A stretch of DNA of 11,542 nucleotides, taken from positions 10,528 through 22,069 of the forward strand of contig DLXW01000089.1 of the NCBI GenBank assembly GCA_003448685.1, given 5' to 3'. Shown piece by piece: positions 7,152 through 11,542 of this stretch (position 1 is the first letter of the stretch; each line of letters begins with the position of its first letter). The position numbers were made by a program, and so were the translations under genes. The notes below the pieces were generated by a model, which saw nothing but the letters and a program-made list of their open reading frames with translations, ran no database searches and was not told the origin of the DNA. Source of the DNA: Cyanothece sp. UBA12306. Lineage in GTDB: Bacteria; Cyanobacteriota; Cyanobacteriia; Cyanobacteriales; Microcystaceae.

Positions 7152-8510
7152 ATGACATCAATTGTCGAAAAAACAGAAAATATAGCTGCCAATTGGGACG
7201 ACTATTTGTTAGAATTAGTACAGCAATTTGAGTCTAAAAGGGCGGCAATGGGCGTGGACTTTTTAGAAACTTTACGGGAGAACGCGACTCATCGAGTCAC
7301 TCAAGTTCCCTTACCAACAAGTAAGAATGAAGAGTGGAAATTTACTGATTTATCAGAATTATATAAGCTGAAGTTTGATCCCAGACCTAAATCAACTACA
7401 GTTCTCTCAGATACCTTATCTCCTTTTATCTTAACAGAAGCTAAAAATAGCCGTCTGACTTTTGTTAATGGAGAATTTGCTCCTGAGTTATCAAATCTTT
7501 CTAATATACCCAAGGGAGTTTATATTGGAAACATGATGGGGCTGGCACCTGAAAAGAGAAAAGAAGTTGTTAATTATTTAGCAAAACACGATGGTGCGAA
7601 AGATGTTTTTACCCTGATGAATACGGCGGATATGTACCAAATTGCCATCGTTTGGGTTGATCCTGGCACTGTTGTCGATATTCCCATTCATTTACTTTTT
7701 CTGGCTGTAGCTACAAACTCCCACAGTCTCATCCAACCTCGAGTTTTAATAGTAGCAGAAAGAGATTCGAGCCTACAATTAGTAGAACATTATGGAGCAG
7801 TATCAGAACAATGTCCCGATTTTGGCCAAGGAGGCTCCTACTTTACCAATACAGTAACAGAAATGTGGGTCAAAGACAACGCCCAAGTTAACCACACTCG
7901 TATTCAAAGAGAATTAGGAGATAGTTTTCACATTGGTAAAACCGCGATCGCCCAGAGTCAAGACAGTCGCTATACTTGCAATGAAATTAATTTAGGGGCG
8001 AAATTATCACGCCACAACTTAGAAATTTTTCAGCATGGCAAGCAAACTGAAACCTATCTTCATGGTCTAACAATGGTAGGAGAAGAGCAAGTTGCTGATA
8101 CCCATAGCTCAGTTTTTCTCAATCATTCCTATGGCATTAGTCATCAGCTACATAAATGTATCATAGACGATCAAGCCCGTGGAGTTTTCAATGGGAAAAT
8201 CTTCGTTCCCAAAGCTGCTCAATTAACAAATGCCACCCAATTAAATCGGAATTTGCTATTGTCTCCCAAAGCCAGAATTAATACTAAACCAGAATTACAA
8301 ATTACCGCCGACAATGTAAAATGTTCCCACGGGGCAACCATTAGTCAACTTGAGTCCGATGAACTATTTTATTTAAGAAGTCGAGGCTTAACCCAAAGCG
8401 ATGCTCGTAATCTATTAATTGATGCCTTTGCTACCGAAATTTTAGATAAAATACCAATCGAATCTCTTCGCAAAAGACTCAGCCAATGCGTTGCTTGTCG
8501 TACCCTTTGA
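7152..8510 (+). CDS. sufD: SufD, scaffold partner of SufB
   Basis: 452 residues from ATG 7152. A GTG directly before it (7149) is an equally possible start that adds one residue; AGAGG at 7135–7139 is 9 nt from the GTG and 12 nt from the ATG. SufD forms a heterodimer with SufB and is needed for iron acquisition in cluster assembly. The N-terminal region has the family's PLPTSKNEEWKFTDLS block (about 55–70). The C-terminal SufBD core includes FNGKIFVPKAAQ, NRNLLLSPKARINTKPEL and CSHGATISQLESDELFYLRSRG; His393 in CSHGAT corresponds, as I recall the alignment, to E. coli SufD His360. A HIP1 octamer lies inside at 7944. Unlike sufC and sufS, it is preceded by a normal non-repetitive spacer with a Shine-Dalgarno-like sequence. 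Confidence 0.97.
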   Translation: MTSIVEKTENIAANWDDYLLELVQQFESKRAAMGVDFLETLRENATHRVTQVPLPTSKNEEWKFTDLSELYKLKFDPRPKSTTVLSDTLSPFILTEAKNSRLTFVNGEFAPELSNLSNIPKGVYIGNMMGLAPEKRKEVVNYLAKHDGAKDVFTLMNTADMYQIAIVWVDPGTVVDIPIHLLFLAVATNSHSLIQPRVLIVAERDSSLQLVEHYGAVSEQCPDFGQGGSYFTNTVTEMWVKDNAQVNHTRIQRELGDSFHIGKTAIAQSQDSRYTCNEINLGAKLSRHNLEIFQHGKQTETYLHGLTMVGEEQVADTHSSVFLNHSYGISHQLHKCIIDDQARGVFNGKIFVPKAAQLTNATQLNRNLLLSPKARINTKPELQITADNVKCSHGATISQLESDELFYLRSRGLTQSDARNLLIDAFATEILDKIPIESLRKRLSQCVACRTL

Positions 8511-8542
8511 TTTGATTGTTATTAATTAATTTTCTAACTACC

Positions 8543-8583
8543 GACTTCTGACTTCTGACTTCTGACTTCTGACTTCTGACTTC
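8543..8583 (+). repeat. Tandem GACTTCT heptamers in the sufD–sufS spacer
   Basis: Five perfect copies of GACTTCT plus a sixth cut at GACTTC run without a break through 41 bp and end 6 bp before the sufS ATG. The unit differs from the sufB–sufC array but has the same 7-bp period. There is no Shine-Dalgarno between the array and the start codon. Confidence 0.9.
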
Positions 8584-8589
8584 ATAATT

Positions 8590-9849
8590 ATGACTGCTAT
8601 ACAAGAAAAAACCCTCGCTGCTAAAGTACGTTCAGACTTTCCTATTTTAGATCAACAAATTCACGGAAAGCCCTTAATTTATCTTGATAACGCTGCCACG
8701 TCCCAAAAACCATTAACAGTAATTAATACCCTCAAAGATTACTATGAAAAAGATAACGCCAATGTACATCGAGGGGCGCACAGCTTAAGTGTCAGGGCAA
8801 CAGAAGCTTATGAAGCAGCAAGGGATAAAGTAGCAAAATTTGTTAATGCTAAATTAACCCAAGAAATTGTCTTGACTCGTAATGCCACAGAAGCTATTAA
8901 TTTAGTTGCCTATAGTTGGGGACTAAACAATTTACAACCAGGGGATGAAATTATCATTTCGGTGATGGAACACCATAGTAATATTGTTCCCTGGCAAATG
9001 ATAGCCCAAAAGACTGGTGCAGTAATTAAATATGTACAGTTAACGGATACCGAAGAATTTGATTTAGAACATTTTAAGACCCTATTATCCAATAAAACTA
9101 AGTTAGTCGCAGTAGTTCATGTTTCTAATACCCTAGGCTGTATTAATCCCGTAGAAACTATTGTTAATTTAGCACATAAAGCAGGAGCAAAAGTATTAAT
9201 TGACGCTTGTCAAAGTGCGCCCCATTTAGCTATTGATGTCCAAAAAATGGACTGTGATTGGTTAGTAGCTAGTGGCCATAAAATGTGCGCCCCAACGGGT
9301 ATTGGTTTTCTTTATGGCAAAAAAGACATTTTAGAAGAAATGCCCCCTTTCTTGGGTGGTGGAGAGATGATAGGAGAGGTATTTTTTGAGGGGTTCACCT
9401 ATGGAGAATTACCCCATAAATTTGAAGCAGGAACCCCCGCTATTGGAGAAGCGATCGCCTTAGGAGCAGCGGTAGATTATTTAACTGCTATTGGTTTTGC
9501 CGAAATTCATGCTTATGAAGCAGAATTAACCGCCTATTTATTTAAGAAATTGGCAGAGATTCCTAAGTTGAGAATTTATGGTCCAAAACCTACTAGAGAT
9601 GGCCAAGGTAGGGCAGCTTTAGCGTCATTTAATATTGAAGGAATTCATGGCAGTGATTTATCAACTTTGTTAGATAACGAAGGAGTTGCCATTCGTTCAG
9701 GACACCATTGTACTCAACCTTTGCATCGTCTATTTGATGCTTCTGGAAGTGCGAGGGTTAGCTTGTATTTTTATAATACCCGCGAAGAGATTGATCGCTT
9801 TATTGTGGCATTAAAAGACACTATCAATTTCTTTTCTATGATGATGTAA
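8590..9849 (+). CDS. sufS: SufS, group II cysteine desulfurase
   Basis: A 419-residue PLP-dependent aminotransferase-fold enzyme that converts L-cysteine to L-alanine and an enzyme-bound persulfide, supplying sulfur to SufB. The N-terminal DFPIL and [10 protein letters not shown] are typical. [11 protein letters not shown] (125–135) holds the cofactor-stacking histidine region, [16 protein letters not shown] carries the PLP lysine Lys231, and [11 protein letters not shown] has the catalytic Cys374 in the short loop typical of group II (SufS/CsdB) rather than IscS/NifS enzymes. Such enzymes usually need a SufE or SufU acceptor, which is not in this window. It is the last gene of the operon. 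No intrinsic terminator is obvious in the 112 bp that follow. A HIP1 octamer lies inside at 9451. Confidence 0.98.
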   Translation: MTAIQEKTLAAKVRSDFPILDQQIHGKPLIYLDNAATSQKPLTVINTLKDYYEKDNANVHRGAHSLSVRATEAYEAARDKVAKFVNAKLTQEIVLTRNATEAINLVAYSWGLNNLQPGDEIIISVMEHHSNIVPWQMIAQKTGAVIKYVQLTDTEEFDLEHFKTLLSNKTKLVAVVHVSNTLGCINPVETIVNLAHKAGAKVLIDACQSAPHLAIDVQKMDCDWLVASGHKMCAPTGIGFLYGKKDILEEMPPFLGGGEMIGEVFFEGFTYGELPHKFEAGTPAIGEAIALGAAVDYLTAIGFAEIHAYEAELTAYLFKKLAEIPKLRIYGPKPTRDGQGRAALASFNIEGIHGSDLSTLLDNEGVAIRSGHHCTQPLHRLFDASGSARVSLYFYNTREEIDRFIVALKDTINFFSMMM

Positions 9850-9961
9850 AGGGGTTTTAGCAAGTTAAAAAAGCGGGGCAGAAAATATAAAATCATAATC
9901 TAAAATTCGAGTTGACAGCTTTCTTTATCTTTTTTAGGAACAGTCTCTTAGACAAAGAATT

Positions 9962-10264
9962 TTAATTAATTTCTGTCCATTGTTTTGCTTCAATAAAACG
10001 ACTTAAATGTTTAACATTGGTGGTAGCTACTATTAATCTTTGACCAGGATATTCTTCTTGAATTAGTTGACAAGTTGCTCCAATGATAACATCAGCATCA
10101 GTGTTATTAAGTTCAGCCGTAGGCAGTCCTAAACGACGATTTTCTGCCCATAATTCTGCGGACAATTTAATGATAATTGGACTCACAGGAAGAAAATTAA
10201 TTAAGTCATGATAGATAAAATGAATGTTTTTATCAAATTTATCATCAATAGTAAGACTTGCTCT
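9962..10264 (-). pseudogene. Remnant of a PIN-domain (VapC-like) toxin, 5' half missing
   Basis: The frame is open from 10264 to the stop at 9962; the first possible start is GTG 10186, giving 74 residues. From about FLPVSPIIIKLSAELWAENRR onward it reads like the C-terminal half of a VapC-type PIN ribonuclease, including LGLPTAELNNTDADVIIGA (one of the acidic active-site residues) and LIVATTNVKHLSRFIEAKQW. The N-terminal LLDTN-type motif with the first catalytic Asp and the middle acidic residue are absent, and I could not find them in any minus frame upstream to 10504. PIN proteins are usually 130–150 residues. No antitoxin gene is adjacent. It is therefore probably a decayed fragment without RNase activity. 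I am fairly sure of the family, less of the left boundary. Confidence 0.65.
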
Positions 10265-10266
10265 TC

Positions 10267-10302
10267 AAAAAAACATCCAGTAGATTCATGGATGTATTTT
10301 TT
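10267..10302. terminator. Bidirectional terminator-like hairpin
   Basis: ACATCCA (10273–10279) and TGGATGT (10289–10295) form a perfect 7-bp stem with a 9-nt loop. On the plus strand an A and six T follow. On the minus strand seven T follow directly from the stem. No intact gene ends close by on either strand: sufS ends 424 bp away, and the PIN remnant begins next to it. It may be the relic terminator of a lost gene. Confidence 0.5.
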
Positions 10303-10363
10303 CATTTACCAAAATTATTGTGTAGTTTGTAATCTTAGTACAGAAAGATTACAGTTTTTGAGA

Positions 10364-10383
10364 AGATTGGCGATCGCCAATCT
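10364..10383. repeat. 20-bp perfect palindrome centred on a HIP1 octamer
   Basis: The HIP1 core GCGATCGC (10370–10377) is extended by AGATTG on the left and CAATCT on the right, giving perfect symmetry over 10364–10383. The other HIP1 copies (4248, 7944, 9451, 10611) are within genes and lack such extension. HIP1 is abundant in cyanobacterial genomes; the longer symmetry here is unusual. Confidence 0.7.
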
Positions 10384-10504
10384 CAGAGCAATTAAACAAA
10401 AAGATCTAAGACGAAGTTAATGAAAAGCTTAAGTTTTAGAAGTAAATAGGCAATCATACTCTATTTTAGAGACTAATTAATTAATTTTTGATAAGATTCT
10501 GCCA

Positions 10505-11398
10505 ATGTTCTCCATTTATATCTTGACACACAACGAGGAAGTAGATATTGCTGCTTGTATTGAATCGGCTATGTTCTCCGATGATATTATTATCGTGGAT
10601 TCCTACAGTAGCGATCGCACCATTGAAATTGCCTCAAACTACCCCGTTCGTATCGTCCAACACCCTTTTGAAAGTCACGGAAAACAAAGGACTTGGATGC
10701 TAGAAAATATCCCCACTAAACACGACTGGGTATATCTTCTCGAAGCAGATGAAAGGATGACACCTCAACTATTTGCCGAATGCTTGCAAGCCATGAAAAC
10801 CGAGCAGGAAGTGGGTTATTATGTGGCAGAACGGGTCATGTTTATGGGAAGCTGGATCAAGCGTAGTACCCAGTATCCTCGCTATCAATTACGGTTACTC
10901 AAAAAAGGTCAAGTTTGGTTCACCGACTATGGACATACAGAAAGGGAAGTCTGTCACGGTTCAACCGGATTTATCAAAGAAACCTATCCCCATTATACCT
11001 GTAGTAAAGGGTTAAATCGTTGGATAGAAAAACATAATCGTTACTCTACCGATGAAGCAAAAGAAACCCTCCGTCAATTGCAACATGGACAAGTTAATTG
11101 GTTAAAATTAATCTTTGGTTCCACAGAAGTTGAACGACGACGCGCCCTTAAGGATCTGTCTTTGCGATTACCTTTTAGACCCCTTTTAAGATGGTTTTAT
11201 ATGTATTTTATTTTAGGGGGCATTCTCGATGGTAAAGCGGGGTTTGCTTGGTGTACTTTGCAAGCTTTTTACGAGTATTTAATCCTCTTAAAAACTGAAG
11301 AAATGGCCTCAACTAATGACTGTCCACAAATCAAACCTAAAAAGCAATGGAGTAAGCTTATTTCCTTGCCTCAGTCTAACGAAAAATCAGCAGCTTAG
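10505..11398 (+). CDS. Family 2 glycosyltransferase (WaaE/KdtX-like)
   Basis: 297 residues with an N-terminal GT-A fold: FSIYILTHNEEVDIAACIES at the very start, IIIVDSYSSDRTIEIA (28–43) for nucleotide binding, and LLEADERM (78–85) in place of the DxD-type metal site (Asp82). The middle part (RSTQYPRYQLRLLKKGQVWF, GHTEREV) resembles LPS-core beta-1,4-glucosyltransferases of the WaaE/KdtX type. A hydrophobic stretch at about 228–263 should bind the membrane. It probably transfers a sugar from a nucleotide donor to a cell-surface glycan or lipid; donor and acceptor cannot be read from the sequence. The start ATG 10505 leaves the first beta-strand intact, and no Shine-Dalgarno is seen. It is not linked functionally to the suf genes, 655 bp away, and it stands alone here. 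A palindromic repeat follows the stop. Confidence 0.88.
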   Translation: MFSIYILTHNEEVDIAACIESAMFSDDIIIVDSYSSDRTIEIASNYPVRIVQHPFESHGKQRTWMLENIPTKHDWVYLLEADERMTPQLFAECLQAMKTEQEVGYYVAERVMFMGSWIKRSTQYPRYQLRLLKKGQVWFTDYGHTEREVCHGSTGFIKETYPHYTCSKGLNRWIEKHNRYSTDEAKETLRQLQHGQVNWLKLIFGSTEVERRRALKDLSLRLPFRPLLRWFYMYFILGGILDGKAGFAWCTLQAFYEYLILLKTEEMASTNDCPQIKPKKQWSKLISLPQSNEKSAA

Positions 11399-11411
11399 GT
11401 CAGAAATTCCG

Positions 11412-11437
11412 TAGGGGCGAATGGCTGATCGCTCCTA
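11412..11437. repeat. REP-like hairpin downstream of the glycosyltransferase
   Basis: TAGGGGCGA (11412–11420) and TCGCTCCTA (11429–11437) pair at 8 of 9 positions, with the ninth a G-U pair in RNA, around an 8-nt loop. It begins 13 bp after the stop codon. No T-run follows, so it looks like an extragenic palindromic repeat that may protect the 3' end rather than a classical terminator. Confidence 0.55.
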
Positions 11438-11514
11438 AATATTTACATTTATCAAGATAATTGGCTCTAAAAACCCCTTTTTAAATCCTCGCTACAAATA
11501 CAACTTCTGTACGA

Positions 11515-11531
11515 GCTTAATATTATTAAGC
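11515..11531. repeat. 17-nt perfect palindrome near the right edge
   Basis: GCTTAAT-att-ATTAAGC, a 7-bp stem with a 3-nt loop. It runs directly into GCCCCTAC (11530–11537), the inverted copy of GTAGGGGC at 11411–11418. The two 8-bp copies may mark the ends of a small repeat element of about 127 bp. Confidence 0.45.
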
Positions 11532-11542
11532 CCCTACTGACT

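Noticed and set aside
9912..9917. TTGACA downstream of sufS as a promoter
   Set aside because: No -10 at proper spacing and no plus-strand gene within 580 bp.
10208..10420. 70-codon plus-strand frame in the gap before the glycosyltransferase gene
   Set aside because: It overlaps the PIN remnant, the terminator-like hairpin and the HIP1 palindrome, has low-complexity composition and resembles no family I know. Chance frame.
1..11542. CRISPR array, tRNA or rRNA genes
   Set aside because: No regularly spaced repeats of 25–40 bp and no tRNA- or rRNA-like sequence was seen on either strand.

Overview
This window looks like chromosomal DNA of a unicellular cyanobacterium of the Crocosphaera/Cyanothece/Synechocystis kind. 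The evidence is the divergent sufR–sufBCDS arrangement and protein sequences very close to those I recall from Synechocystis, an AT-rich composition, several HIP1 octamers (GCGATCGC at 4248, 7944, 9451, 10370 and 10611), and heptameric tandem repeats of the type common in cyanobacterial intergenic DNA.

Layout. Positions 1–2755 (minus) hold most of a large UPF0182 membrane protein that runs off the left edge. Next, on the same strand, come a 65-residue Atx1-type copper chaperone (2994–3191) and an 84-residue protein I do not recognise (3378–3632). A 120-bp element with imperfect terminal inverted repeats (3685–3804), probably a MITE, lies just beyond the 3' end of sufR. sufR (3816–4478, minus) is divergent from sufB-sufC-sufD-sufS (4811–9849, plus). 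The 332-bp gap between sufR and sufB carries a likely suf promoter, two inverted repeats that fit the SufR operator, and a leader hairpin. Right of the operon lie a 5'-truncated PIN-domain (VapC-like) remnant (minus), a bidirectional terminator-like hairpin, a 20-bp palindrome built on HIP1, a family-2 glycosyltransferase gene (10505–11398, plus), and a tail with palindromic repeats.

How the genes work together. SufS (cysteine desulfurase) releases sulfur from cysteine. SufB, SufC and SufD form the scaffold complex on which Fe-S clusters are built, with SufC as the ATPase. SufR is the Fe-S-sensing repressor that reports cluster status back to the operon. All catalytic and ligand residues I could check are present, so the system looks complete and functional apart from a SufE/SufU partner, which is not in the window. 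The Atx1 chaperone is a possible physiological neighbour because copper damages Fe-S assembly, but co-regulation is not shown.

I see no novel multi-gene system here. The least explained structure is non-coding. The whole sufB–sufC spacer is eight consecutive 7-bp units, and most of the sufD–sufS spacer is a different 7-bp array; the genes after these arrays lack a Shine-Dalgarno sequence. A leader hairpin lies inside a small ORF whose stop overlaps the sufB start. The MITE-like element ends 11 bp from the sufR stop codon.

Gaps: 2756–2993 holds a candidate promoter and a long stem-loop. 3192–3377 holds two degenerate heptamer runs. 10265–10504 holds only the hairpin and the HIP1 palindrome; I see no credible gene there.
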